64,000 nt of DNA from NCBI GenBank assembly GCA_034437555.1, contig DAOTTQ010000008.1:1-64000 (forward strand), given 5' to 3'. The notes under the pieces are model-generated. The model saw only the letters and a program-made list of their open reading frames with translations, made no database searches and was not told the origin of the DNA. The position numbers and the translations under genes are program-made. Origin of the DNA: JANWYT01 sp034437555 (lineage in GTDB: Bacteria > Chloroflexota > Anaerolineae > Aggregatilineales > Phototrophicaceae). Shown here one piece after another: positions 8,939-18,700 of the stretch (the first letter of the stretch is position 1; each line of letters starts with the position of its first letter).

Positions 8939-9394
8939 ATGAACAAAGCGCAGGCTTATGTTACTGTACAGTTTATTCTATTTGGCATGATGTTGGTGGC
9001 GATGGCGTTGTTACCCACCCAAGACTTGGGGCTAGGGCGATGGGTAGGCGTGTTTTTTATGGCGGTAGCGGTGGCATTCTTGGGCTTGTCAGTGCAGGCA
9101 CACAACCGCATTAACAATCGTCCACCCAACATTACGCCCACCCCTCACAGCCAAAGCGAGCTAGTGAGTGTGGGCATTTATGGGTATGTGCGCCACCCCA
9201 TTTATACAGCTGTGATGAGTGGCATCTTGGGGGCGTGGCTAACGCATGGCAACATGGCATTGGGCGCGTTATGGGCAGTATTTGTGGTGTTCTTTACGTT
9301 TAAGGCATTATACGAAGAAACCCTGCTAAAAGCCCAATACGCCGATTACAGCACCTATATGATGCACACGGGACGGTTTTTGCCGTTCCTATAG
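8939..9394 (+). CDS. Isoprenylcysteine carboxyl methyltransferase-like membrane protein
   Basis: About 151 residues with four or five hydrophobic helices. The C-terminal half carries the ICMT/phospholipid methyltransferase signature: GIYGYVRHPIYTA (the SAM-binding RHP region), then a helix, then a YEETLLKAQYADYSTYM motif with the conserved EE. Members methylate lipids or small hydrophobic substrates at the membrane using S-adenosylmethionine; the substrate here is unknown. Two ATGs are available, at 8933 and 8939. The AGGAG at 8926-8930 is only two bases from the first and eight from the second, so I chose 8939. The gene ends six bases from the convergent neighbour. Confidence 0.75.
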   Translation: MNKAQAYVTVQFILFGMMLVAMALLPTQDLGLGRWVGVFFMAVAVAFLGLSVQAHNRINNRPPNITPTPHSQSELVSVGIYGYVRHPIYTAVMSGILGAWLTHGNMALGALWAVFVVFFTFKALYEETLLKAQYADYSTYMMHTGRFLPFL

Positions 9395-9400
9395 TGCTGT

Positions 9401-9931
9401 TTACTGCGTAATGACCTCATGAACAACCACAGACGCACCCAAGAGCTTGATGCCGCGCTTCTTAACGCGCACCACGTCTAAATCACCCATATCACTGGTG
9501 GTGGTGATGTGCTTTTGCACAGTAAGCCCGATGGGGAGCGAATAGAGGGACATCACCATCATGCCCACCATCACCACTGGAAAGCGTTCCCATGCGCTAC
9601 GGCGATTTGTCCCTACAAAACCCAATGCGCCCACGCCTGCCAAGAGCAAACCCGCCACTACGAGATTTGTGCCACAATTAGGATGAATCGCAAGGTTCTT
9701 TTCGCCATTATTAAGACGTTTGAGGGCGTTGTGGCTGGCTTTTTCTAATTTTTCTGTGGGGACATCCCCATAGATGATAAACCCTGCACCACTGCTTACG
9801 CCTGACAAGCGATAGCCTTGCCGATTAAGCAGGTGAATGGTGGCGTGTTCTAGGGCGTGGTTACGGCGCACCCCAAGCACATAGGATGATTCTAAAAGTG
9901 GGCGAAGCAAGCGTGCAATAAACTCTAACAT
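9401..9931 (-). CDS. DUF6391-like membrane protein
   Basis: A 176-residue protein with the distinctive RRNHALEHATIHLLNRQG motif at about 22-39, a glycine-rich SGVSSGAGFIIYGDVP segment and an HPNCGTNLVVAGLLLAG stretch leading into a hydrophobic helix. A second helix follows at about 135-155. The HALEHA histidine motif recalls metal or heme ligation, but no activity is known to me; the family assignment to DUF6391 is from memory. AAGGA sits nine bases before the ATG. It lies 18 bases after the last of the three TPR genes and is probably the end of that operon. Confidence 0.65.
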   Translation of the reverse strand: MLEFIARLLRPLLESSYVLGVRRNHALEHATIHLLNRQGYRLSGVSSGAGFIIYGDVPTEKLEKASHNALKRLNNGEKNLAIHPNCGTNLVVAGLLLAGVGALGFVGTNRRSAWERFPVVMVGMMVMSLYSLPIGLTVQKHITTTSDMGDLDVVRVKKRGIKLLGASVVVHEVITQ

Positions 9932-9948
9932 CTCAAAAAATCCTTTAG

Positions 9949-11235
9949 CTACGCATCGTTGGCGGGGTCTAGGGTGGGCGTGGGAGCAATGGGCTGGCGT
10001 GCGCTAATGTTACACACACTCATAAGGTAATCATAGGCATCACGCAGGTCTTGAGGCGTGGTACTATCTACCTTTGTCATGCCGTCCACCAAGTAAGTTC
10101 GCGCACCCTCACAATTCCCTTGTGAAAAATAAGCATTTGCTGCCCACCAATAATGACGGGCAAAGGGTGAGCCTAGCTCTACGGTACGCGAGAAAGACTC
10201 TTGCGCCCCAGAAAACTGCTCTAAAGAAAATTGCGTGCGTCCGAGCAAGTAATAGCAGTTATAGCTATCGGGGTTTTCGTCCACGCACTTTTGCAGGTAG
10301 CCGGCAGCTTGACTAGGGTCGCCTTGGTATGAAAAGTAAATTGTCCCCATCCAAAAGAGTGCCAGCGCGTTCTCGGGGTTGGTTTCTAGCACCTTCTTTA
10401 GCACCTCAATTGCACCAAGATAGTCTTGGTTACGTAGGGCAAGCTGTTGGGCAATGTCTACGGCAATCGTGCCAGCCAACACAGGTTGCGATACTAACGC
10501 AATGTCATAAGCCGTTTGATAGTCTTGTAGCGCGCCTGCAAACTCGTACAAACCATCTTCCCTAATTCGCCCGCGTATCCAATAGGCTTCGTAGCTGTCG
10601 GGGTCTAGGGTAATGGCTTCGTTAACGGTCGTTAGCGCACGTTCTGTTTGTCCATTGGCAAAGTATGCGCTGGCAAGCTGAACACGGGCGCGAACATTGT
10701 CGGGGTCTAGTTCTAAGGCGTGCAGTGCGCTGGCAATGGCTGAGCCTGCCTGCCCATCGTTAATTAACGCCCATGCGCGAATTGCCCAAGCATCACTAGA
10801 ATAGGGGTTAGCTGTGACGGTTTGCTCTGCCAAAACAAGCCCTTCGCGTACGCGTCCCATTGCCAACGTTGCCAGTGTTGCCCTGTAGTAAACGTTTACA
10901 TCATTTGGCACAGACCCTAAAATGGGCAAATATTGGCGCAAGGCTTCGGAGGCACTGCCCACTGCCCAAGCATTATCTGCGCTGACAAGGTTATTGGCGG
11001 GGTTTGTGGTGGCGGTGGCGGTGGGTGCGCCTAGCGTTCCAACATTGTTCTCTATGCCTTGTGCAATGCTGTTGACAATGCGCTCGGCATCTTCTCTAAA
11101 GAAGTCTCTAAACTGGTACACGCCAATGCCAACGCCAATGACGACCACTAAGAGCAAAAGCAAAATGAATCGCCCAAAGGGAAAAACGCTTCTTCGTTGT
11201 GCGCCACGATAACGGCGCGGTGTATTAATTCTCAT
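9949..11235 (-). CDS. Membrane-anchored TPR protein (third of three tandem paralogues)
   Basis: A 428-residue protein with an Arg-rich N-terminal tail (about 1-19), one transmembrane helix (about 23-44), a Thr/Asn-rich spacer, then tetratricopeptide repeats filling about 85-405. Typical repeat cores read AWAIRAWALINDGQAGSAI and ALALFWMGTIYFSYQGDPSQA. The basic tail and single helix predict an N-in topology with the TPR solenoid outside the membrane, where it could scaffold envelope proteins. It ends with a short Pro/Thr-rich tail. It is 14 bases downstream of a paralogue and shares the C-terminal layout in which a YF/YYxGxC segment follows the last repeats. No enzymatic domain is visible. Confidence 0.8.
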   Translation of the reverse strand: MRINTPRRYRGAQRRSVFPFGRFILLLLLVVVIGVGIGVYQFRDFFREDAERIVNSIAQGIENNVGTLGAPTATATTNPANNLVSADNAWAVGSASEALRQYLPILGSVPNDVNVYYRATLATLAMGRVREGLVLAEQTVTANPYSSDAWAIRAWALINDGQAGSAIASALHALELDPDNVRARVQLASAYFANGQTERALTTVNEAITLDPDSYEAYWIRGRIREDGLYEFAGALQDYQTAYDIALVSQPVLAGTIAVDIAQQLALRNQDYLGAIEVLKKVLETNPENALALFWMGTIYFSYQGDPSQAAGYLQKCVDENPDSYNCYYLLGRTQFSLEQFSGAQESFSRTVELGSPFARHYWWAANAYFSQGNCEGARTYLVDGMTKVDSTTPQDLRDAYDYLMSVCNISARQPIAPTPTLDPANDA

Positions 11236-11249
11236 GGGTTTGTGCCTCT

Positions 11250-12494
11250 TTATGCCCCAGATGGGTCGGGAGTAACTTCGGATTCGGGGGGTGTGGGCGT
11301 GCCAAAACGTCCGCTATAGTTAGTACAGCGTGGGTCATTAGAAATTGCCGTTAGCCCCTCGCTAATTGTGAGGATGTCGTCTTGGGCGTTTAACGTTTGG
11401 GCGGTGCGTAATGATGTCTGAAGTAATGCCCACCCTTCATCACAATTGCCCAAATAGTATTGCGATAAGCCCAGATAGTAACGGCAGGGCAAGTTATCGG
11501 GGTCTTGTTCGTTACATGCACTAAAGGCTTCTCGTGCGCCGTCAAATTGGCGTTCACGATACAGCATAGACCCCAAACGGAACTGTGCTGCCACCAACGT
11601 GGGGTCACTGGCAACCGCATCTTGGCACAAGCCCAACGCCCGCTGAAACTCGCCCACTTTGCGGTATGCTTCGCATTGGCGCAAAAGGGCGCGTGCATTG
11701 CGCGGTTGCATCCCTAAAATGCGGTCATAAAGGTCAATGGCTTCTTGGTTGCGGTCTAGTGACAAAAGCAAGAATGCCATTTCAAAATACGGTGGTAAAA
11801 ATGTGGGGTTGGTACGGATGGCAGTTTCTAGCTCTGCCAATGCCTCATCATAAGACCCAACGCGCGTAAGTACAGTGGCGTATGCCCAATACGAACGCAC
11901 ATCATCAGGCGCGTATTCGGTAGCGTTTAAGCCCGCATCTAGGGCATCTCGCCAACGCGCCTCGCCGGCATACGCCCGCGCCAATGCCTCATATAACGCC
12001 CCAAAACTACGGTCGCGCTCAATCCCCGATAATGCCACAGGGATGGCACTGGCGGTTTGCCCCGCCCATACCAGCGCGCGCGCACGCAAAGCAAAAACGC
12101 GCACATCGGTACTATTGATGTCGGACATGCGCTGAACCACGTTAAGGGCATCACTAGAGCGATTTTCGTCTATTAGCAATTGCCCATACTCATACAAATA
12201 ATCCACATTATCTGGGCGTTGTAATAACGCTTCTTCATAGGCAAGCAACGCCCCCGCCATATTGCCATTACGATACAACGTTTGGGCGCGGTCTATCCAC
12301 TCACGGGGGAGGGGCGTAGGCGTGGGGGCATTGCCCAAAATAGCATAGGAGACTTGGGTAACCAGCGCAGGCTGTGATACCAACGTATACACTAATGCCC
12401 CAACCACAAAGAGAACAATCAGCAAGTTTCGGAACGGAAACCCCCGCTTCTTTTCTCTAAAGAAGGGTTGTCGATAATCACGACGGATTTGCAT
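11250..12494 (-). CDS. Membrane-anchored TPR protein (second of three tandem paralogues)
   Basis: A 414-residue protein with the same plan as its neighbours: a basic tail (MQIRRDYRQPFFREKKRG), one transmembrane helix (about 22-42) and a TPR array from about 67 to 395. The first repeat contains YLYEYGQLLIDENRSSDAL, closely matching the upstream paralogue (YLYEYGRLLIESDRYDEA). Near the C terminus both have a YYLGxCDxxW motif, which suggests a specific capping helix rather than a generic repeat. The gap to the upstream gene is five bases, so the three are surely co-transcribed. Function unknown; extracytoplasmic scaffold is an inference from topology. Confidence 0.8.
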   Translation of the reverse strand: MQIRRDYRQPFFREKKRGFPFRNLLIVLFVVGALVYTLVSQPALVTQVSYAILGNAPTPTPLPREWIDRAQTLYRNGNMAGALLAYEEALLQRPDNVDYLYEYGQLLIDENRSSDALNVVQRMSDINSTDVRVFALRARALVWAGQTASAIPVALSGIERDRSFGALYEALARAYAGEARWRDALDAGLNATEYAPDDVRSYWAYATVLTRVGSYDEALAELETAIRTNPTFLPPYFEMAFLLLSLDRNQEAIDLYDRILGMQPRNARALLRQCEAYRKVGEFQRALGLCQDAVASDPTLVAAQFRLGSMLYRERQFDGAREAFSACNEQDPDNLPCRYYLGLSQYYLGNCDEGWALLQTSLRTAQTLNAQDDILTISEGLTAISNDPRCTNYSGRFGTPTPPESEVTPDPSGA

Positions 12495-12499
12495 AGAGA

Positions 12500-13771
12500 T
12501 TAAATTCCCCCGATGGGCGTGGGCGGTATGGGGGTGGGTGGTGCAGCCGTTGGCAATAGCTGGTCACGGTACGCCAAACAATTTGAAGTGACCAATCGAA
12601 GCCCTGTAAGAATGGTTTCCCTAATTTGGTCTTGGCTGACAATGAGCAACGCACCATTAAGCACTGTCCAAGCATCGTCACACTGACCCAAATAATAGTG
12701 TGCCAGCCCACGAATGTAAAAGCACTCAATCGCGGTGCTTCCTAGACCCACACAAATGTTAAAAGACTCAATCGCGCCTTCATAATTGCGCCGACTATAG
12801 CGTAATTGTCCTTGCATGCGGTGGGCATCGGCATAAACGGGGTTAATGTCTAGTGCTGTTTGGCAAAAAGGTTCACCCTCTGTAAATAGCCCTTTGGCGG
12901 CATAGGTTTCGCATAAACGCAAGAAAGCGCGTTCGTTGGTGGGTTCTATTTCTAGCACGCGGTTATAAATAGCCACCGCCATTTCTTCTTGGTTAATGCG
13001 TCTGTATAGGCTTGCCAGCTCAAAGTATGGCGAGGCAACATTGGGGTTAATGGCAATCGCTTGCTCTAGTTGCTCTATCGCTTCGTTGTACCGCCCCGTA
13101 AAAATAAGCGGGTACGAAAACGCACGCCTTGCGCCTGCATCAAACGGGTCTTGGCGGATGGCAAGGTCGCCACGCTGTAACGCCTCTTGGTAACGCCCGA
13201 TATTGGTATAGGCAATGGCTAACGCGCTATTGAGGGGCGCAAAAGGAATCCCGAGTTCTGTGCCTGTAATGGCTAACGGAATTGCGCCTGCGGGATTGCT
13301 CCACACTTGGCTATTGGCTGCCAAGGCATAGCCTCTGGGGTCATTATCATCTAAGGCGATAATACGGTTAGCAATGGCTTTAGCTTCGTCATAACGGTCT
13401 GATTCAATGAGCAAACGCCCATACTCATAAAGATAGGTGATATTGGTGGGTTGCTGTTGGGCGGCAATTTCGTACAACGACAATGCCGCGGCAGTATTGC
13501 CATTCACAGCCAACGTTTGCCCTTCGTGAAAGCGGTCGCTGGCAAAGGGTGTTGAGGTGGGCGACAAATTAAAGGCAGCCAGCGTTACCAATTGCAAACG
13601 GTCGGATTGCCAAAAGAGAAATGTCGGCACAAGCACCATCAATATCAACACAATACCAATGAAAATAAGTCTTCCAAAGGTGTTACGTTTTGCAAATAGG
13701 GGTTGGTTTTGGTTTCTGCGGATGCGTGTATGGTGGCGATAAGTCATAGGGGTTTTTGAAAACACTTTCAC
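12500..13771 (-). CDS. Membrane-anchored TPR protein (first of three tandem paralogues)
   Basis: A 423-residue protein and the first transcribed of the trio. A His/Arg-rich tail is followed by one transmembrane helix (about 33-52) and TPR repeats from about 75 to 400. It ends in a Pro-rich tail (PTAAPPTPIPPTPIGGI). The GTG at 13771 is preceded at five bases by AAAGGGG, whereas the later ATG at 13747 has no good ribosome binding site, so I kept the GTG. It is most similar to the second copy. The operon appears to continue through 9401. Confidence 0.8.
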   Translation of the reverse strand: MKVFSKTPMTYRHHTRIRRNQNQPLFAKRNTFGRLIFIGIVLILMVLVPTFLFWQSDRLQLVTLAAFNLSPTSTPFASDRFHEGQTLAVNGNTAAALSLYEIAAQQQPTNITYLYEYGRLLIESDRYDEAKAIANRIIALDDNDPRGYALAANSQVWSNPAGAIPLAITGTELGIPFAPLNSALAIAYTNIGRYQEALQRGDLAIRQDPFDAGARRAFSYPLIFTGRYNEAIEQLEQAIAINPNVASPYFELASLYRRINQEEMAVAIYNRVLEIEPTNERAFLRLCETYAAKGLFTEGEPFCQTALDINPVYADAHRMQGQLRYSRRNYEGAIESFNICVGLGSTAIECFYIRGLAHYYLGQCDDAWTVLNGALLIVSQDQIRETILTGLRLVTSNCLAYRDQLLPTAAPPTPIPPTPIGGI

Positions 13772-13872
13772 TCATTCCCCTTTAGAGTAGTCTTGACGCG
13801 GGCAGATGTCAAGATTTGAGGTAAAACGCATGGGAGCGAAGCCATTGCCCTGCCCCCACACGCCTGGATGTG

Positions 13873-14208
13873 TTAGTCAATTTCGATGCGTTTTTTCTTG
13901 CCATCTAGTTCATCATCCGCAGGGGTATCATCTTCTACTTCACGAATGACTTCTAGCTTTACTTCGGCAACAAACGCCACGATGCCCGCCACAATTGCCA
14001 ACGGTGCAGCGAAAACCACCAATGCGCCTGCGCCCACCACCGCGCCCGTTAGAGGCAGGTCAAACAATTGCGTGCCATCTGACTTACGCAGTATCAAGCG
14101 GCGCACGTTGCCCTGTTGGATAAGTTCCTTTACACGGTCTAGGACTTCTTGCCCTTTTAGGCTAACTTCTTCCCTAATTTCTTTCTTTTTTTTCTTGTCA
14201 TCGCTCAT
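13873..14208 (-). CDS. DUF4342 family protein
   Basis: A 111-residue protein matching the DUF4342 pattern: a charged start, then EEVSLKGQEVLDRVKELIQQGNVRRLILR, a short DGTQLFDLPL strand and a hydrophobic helix (TGAVVGAGALVVFAAPLAIVA region). It ends in an acidic then basic tail. The amphipathic first half followed by a membrane segment suggests a small membrane-associated protein; no biochemical function is known to me. An AGAGG ribosome binding site is nine bases before the ATG. It is about 100 bases upstream of the TPR trio in the same direction and could be co-transcribed. Confidence 0.8.
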   Translation of the reverse strand: MSDDKKKKKEIREEVSLKGQEVLDRVKELIQQGNVRRLILRKSDGTQLFDLPLTGAVVGAGALVVFAAPLAIVAGIVAFVAEVKLEVIREVEDDTPADDELDGKKKRIEID

Positions 14209-14300
14209 GGCGGTTAACCTCTAGTCTCATTGATTCCATAAAATTGGGAGGGCGTAGTGTGCTTTTTTTGTACCACATCGCTCTATGAATTATTACGCAA

Positions 14301-14334
14301 GCACACGCCAAAGGTTGCAAGTTTTGGCGTGTGC
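14301..14334 (-). terminator. Strong hairpin after the propeller/SH3b gene
   Basis: GCACACGCCAAA and TTTGGCGTGTGC form a perfect 12-base stem with a 10-base loop, just downstream of the gene ending at 14346. There is no clean T tract after it on the minus strand, so it may act as a 3' end or processing hairpin rather than an intrinsic terminator. Confidence 0.55.
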
Positions 14335-14345
14335 AACGTTATTCA

Positions 14346-15659
14346 TTAGGGAACGGGGTCAATAAAATAACTGCTAAGGTTACTTTCGGCTGTCCAGCCC
14401 GTTAGACCACTAGAAGTAAGGGCGTTCCACCAAGCATACTGCCCGTCACAATAAGGACCGCCAAGTACAAAAAATTCACCCCCCCCTGCAATTTCGCCCA
14501 CCCTTGTGGCGCTGGTACCGGGGGCAATGCGTACATTATTGGGTGTGCCGGGTGTAACGCGCCCTCTACCGCCTGTAGTTAGGCGCGGGGGCAGGCTTCC
14601 GCTGCAAGTAACCGGTACGGTTGCAAAGGAAGGGCTAAAGGTAGGCGAGATTAAAGGAGACACCCAAACCAGCTTTTTAATTGATTCTTCGGGTGACACA
14701 GCATAAGGTAAATTGGTTGAGCCATCTCGTTGAATCGTGACAATCACCGTGTCGAAAACGTATGTATCAGCAAGTTCTGCGGGGTTGGTAATGAGTGCAA
14801 TTTCAATCGCGCTACCACTGGGGGTAAAGTCCACGTTGTAAACCAAAGCCGTACTGGTTGTATAGACAATTCGCGCCCCTGTGCCATCATCCCACAGCAC
14901 CACATTATTTGTGGGCAAATAAGGAATATAGGATTCTGCGGTAGGTAAGCCTGCCATCCATGTGGAATAGACCACTTCACTAGTGACGGGGTGGCGAGAG
15001 AACATAGGATTGTTATAGGGTTCTAAATAGGGTGAAATGCTACCATCAATGAGCGACCACGTAAAAGAGACCCCCCGTGAAAAGCCCCCTTCTATATAGA
15101 TAGGGAACGCGGTGAATACTACAAAATCATTGTTATAGAAGCGCGCAACAGGCAAATGGGGGAAAAAAGGGTCGATGCCTGCCAGAGAAATGCTAGTCAC
15201 ATTCGCCGTTTGAAGTAACGTCGTTACGTTAATGCGCCTAAAGCCCCATCCTTGATTGGGATTCTCGATACCATAGTCAAACTTGGCATAGCCCACCACA
15301 ATCTGCGAACCATCTGGGCTAAACGCCCCAGCTCCTACGTCGCAATAAGTGACATCATCTAAAACGTAAGTGCCAGTATACGCACCTGTGTTAATGTTCA
15401 TAATATACACGTTACGCGAAGCGACTTCGCTATAGGGGTTGACGCAAAACGCGGCAAACTGTCCATCGGGGCTAATAGCAACACTGCTTACAAAACCCGT
15501 ATCGGGAGGCAGAAGCGGAATCAGTGATTGGCTAGGCAAGCCGTAGTTCTTAATCAGGTTATTGCCATAGTGATGATAGAACAACGGCGGTTCGGGCTGT
15601 GCGTTCACAGAAAACACCCCGAAGAACAAAAGCGCGAGCATGATAAGAATCGTCATCAT
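14346..15659 (-). CDS. Secreted beta-propeller-like protein with C-terminal SH3b domain
   Basis: About 437 residues with a signal peptide (MMTILIMLALLFFGVFSVNA). The central 300 residues have WD40/TolB-like blade features, for example VSSVAISPDGQFAAFC and AGAFSPDGSQIVVGY. The last 65 residues form a bacterial SH3-like domain (VRIAPGTSATRVGEI to WWNAL, GLTGWT). SH3b domains often bind cell-wall peptides, so this is probably an envelope-binding protein. The frame is open from a GTG at 15722 that overlaps the upstream TIR gene, but AGAAGG lies eight bases before the ATG at 15659 and the signal peptide starts there, so 15659 is preferred. It directly follows the TIR-WD40 gene. Confidence 0.75.
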   Translation of the reverse strand: MMTILIMLALLFFGVFSVNAQPEPPLFYHHYGNNLIKNYGLPSQSLIPLLPPDTGFVSSVAISPDGQFAAFCVNPYSEVASRNVYIMNINTGAYTGTYVLDDVTYCDVGAGAFSPDGSQIVVGYAKFDYGIENPNQGWGFRRINVTTLLQTANVTSISLAGIDPFFPHLPVARFYNNDFVVFTAFPIYIEGGFSRGVSFTWSLIDGSISPYLEPYNNPMFSRHPVTSEVVYSTWMAGLPTAESYIPYLPTNNVVLWDDGTGARIVYTTSTALVYNVDFTPSGSAIEIALITNPAELADTYVFDTVIVTIQRDGSTNLPYAVSPEESIKKLVWVSPLISPTFSPSFATVPVTCSGSLPPRLTTGGRGRVTPGTPNNVRIAPGTSATRVGEIAGGGEFFVLGGPYCDGQYAWWNALTSSGLTGWTAESNLSSYFIDPVP

Positions 15660-15706
15660 TAGATTAACCCTTCTAATTGCTGTAAAGTCTTGCTGTAACT
15701 CACCAT

Positions 15707-18700
15707 TTAGTTGACTTGGCACGTTGCCACTTCATCAATAATACCAAACAAACGGCGTTCTTCGTCGCTAAAATCTCTAAACACAGCTTGGCATGCTCGC
15801 ACGAGGGCGCGTTGATAGTCCACATCCCAGCGCGACAAGCTATTTTCACTAGAAAGCACTACCCATTCGGGCGCACCAAACAACGGCTCTAGGGCATACA
15901 CGGTGCCGTCTAAAAGCTGGATACGGCGCGTAAGCATGCCGTCACTAAGTCGCCAGACAAACATCCGCGTTCCAAAGCGGTGTGTGAGCAAGGTTTTGCT
16001 ATCGGGCGTAAAGCGTAGCTCGGTAACAACTTCACTGTGTGGCAGTGACCATAACACTTGTGACAGATCACCACTGTAGACCGTAACGACGTTTTCATCA
16101 TCTGCCACTGCCACCATGCGCCCATCTGGGGACACATTTAGCCCATAGTAAAATGCGCCATTGGTCATAGTTTGGGTGGCAATAACGATGCCCGTTTGCG
16201 CCTCTATCCGTGTAAGTTCGCCGCCTGTAATGGCGTACACATACGCCCCATCTGGTGAGAATGTAAGGCGTTCTGCTTCTGTGCTAAACGGATATTCTGC
16301 AATCACCGTACCATCATCTGTGTTTAAGTAACGAAGTGCGGTTGGGCTTCCATAATAGGCAGTGTTGCCATTTGCTGTAAAGCCATTGATAGCGCTAAAG
16401 CGTCTATCGCGTCCCCCCAATAGGCGCACCCGCCGACTACTGAGCTTAACCAACCAAACGTCGGTATCGGTGCTAACTAGGGCATGTTCGCCATCTTGTG
16501 CCACCGTTAGCGCGTAACGTTGCCCTTGCATCATTGGCAAGTTAATCACGCTTAGGCGTGGGTTTTCGGGGTCATCTATCCATAGTGTTGATTCTCCCCC
16601 CAGTACAATTACATCATCGCCCGTAACACTCAAGGCAATCAGTTCGCCTTCCACTTCGTACTCTATGAATAGGTTTTCGTTGGCATTAATGTCATGAATC
16701 CGCGCCTCAAACGCTTCATAGGCAATAATGCGCTCAAAGTCTGTGCTAAAGCGTGCTTTTGCCATGCCAAACGTATGCCCCTCTACATACGCCGCAATAA
16801 GCTGTGTTTCTGTATCCCAAAGGCGAATGGTGCTATCGGTTGAGGAGGTGAGTAGGAGTGTGCCATCTGCGTTATAGTTCACGCTAATGACGTTGATATG
16901 ATCAATATAGCGTTGGGCAAGCGTGTTACGAAATATGTCATAAACCAGCACCCCCGAAGGCGTGCCAACGGCAACAAGGTTTCCAAAGGGGTGGAACACC
17001 ACACTTAACGCGCCATCAGGGGCTTGGAAACCACTCAATTGGCGCATAGTGTTCACAATCCAAATGCGTGCCGTTTCGTCACTAGACGCACTAACCACAT
17101 ATTGGCTATTGGGGGTAAAGGCAAGGTCGTTAATACGGGCTTCATGGCGAGCGTTTTCTGCAATTCGCGCCCCCGTCATGTCGTGAGCTGCCACCAAACC
17201 ACTCTCAAAACCAATGGCAAAGCGGTCATTACTAGGGCTAGTCGCTAGTGCGCTTGGTCTTTCGGGTAGGTCGCGTTGCCATTCTTGCGCTTGTGTCGTC
17301 AAATTCCAGCCATGAAGTGTGGTATCCGTTGCCGTTATCAAAAAGTTTCCGTCAGGGCTAATGGCAATAAGGCGCACATCAGAGGGATGACCAAAGCGCA
17401 CAGTTTCTTGGTTAGTGGCAACATTTAGCCCATACACTGATTGGCTAGTATCTGCAATAAACAGGGTTTGATTATCGGGGCTAAGCACCACAGCATAAAA
17501 AATATTCCCATCACTGGGTTCTGTGCGATAGATGGTGTAAATTTGCTCTAGGGCGCGGCTAAAGATGCTGTCGGCTTCGGTGGTGTATGCGGTTTTTAGA
17601 GCGCGAACAGACAGCAACACCGCCAGTTCAGAACGGAAGTTTTCATGTTCGGTGCGTGCTAATGACGCTAAAAGCAAGGACTCATTGACATTTTGGCTGT
17701 CCTGAATCACTTGTGCCACCGCCGTAAGCGTGGCAGGAATGGGCGTTAGGGTTTCATACGCCGAGCTAATTTGGGTAGCTGCCCGATAGCTTTGGGTTTG
17801 GGCTGCCCCAAGCTGGCGTTCCGATAAATCAATTTGGCGTCGGGCAGCATCTAGTGTTGGCTGAACGGGCGTAAGGGTTTCACCAATCAACCGCACTTGT
17901 TCGCCTGCCTGCAATACCAGTAAATTGGCTGCGGTCACTTCGGCTTCTGAGGTGGATACCACTTCGCGGGCTTCGATAATGTCTAGGGCAGCGCGAAGCA
18001 CTTGGGCATTGGCAGCGTCTAGGGTGGGCTGTACGGGTGTTAGGGTTTGCCCTGCAATAAAAATGTCATCGCGGGCTTTGGCAATTTGGGCATTAGCAGC
18101 ATCTAGCGTGGGCTGTACGGGTGTAAGCGTCTCACCTACCACGCGCAGGTTCTCTTGGGCAAAGGCGTATTGTGTTTCGGCTTCGTCACGCTGTTGGCTT
18201 GCCCGCATACTACTGCTAAAGGCGACTAAGGTTGCAATAATTGCCAGCACCCCCACGATTCCAGAAGCGAACGCCGCCCTTTGAAATTGGCGCGTGCGTT
18301 GTGTGAGCTGGTTTAGGCGCGCCACGCGCTCATTTTCAGAACGCCGACTTGCTGTAACATAGGCAATATGAAGCTCATCGGTTGGGGGTTGTTTCTCTGC
18401 GCCTTCTGTCAGCCATTGCTCTGCCGAAACTAGCTCATCCCCAATCAGCAAAAACGAGGGGTTTTGGGCTTGCCTATCCCAGGTAATAGCACGCACAAAA
18501 TAGCGCGTGTGTTCCTTACGATGGGCTATATCTTCGGCAAGTGTTTTAACGAGTGTATTATAATCGGTGTCAAAGTTTTCGTCATTGTCTACCATTATCC
18601 AGTTAAGGTGGCGAATGGCTTGCCAATTTTCTCGCGCCATGCTTTCCCACGAGGTATTTCTCCAAACGCCCTCAAGCTCGGTTTCTTTTTCAGAAATAAT

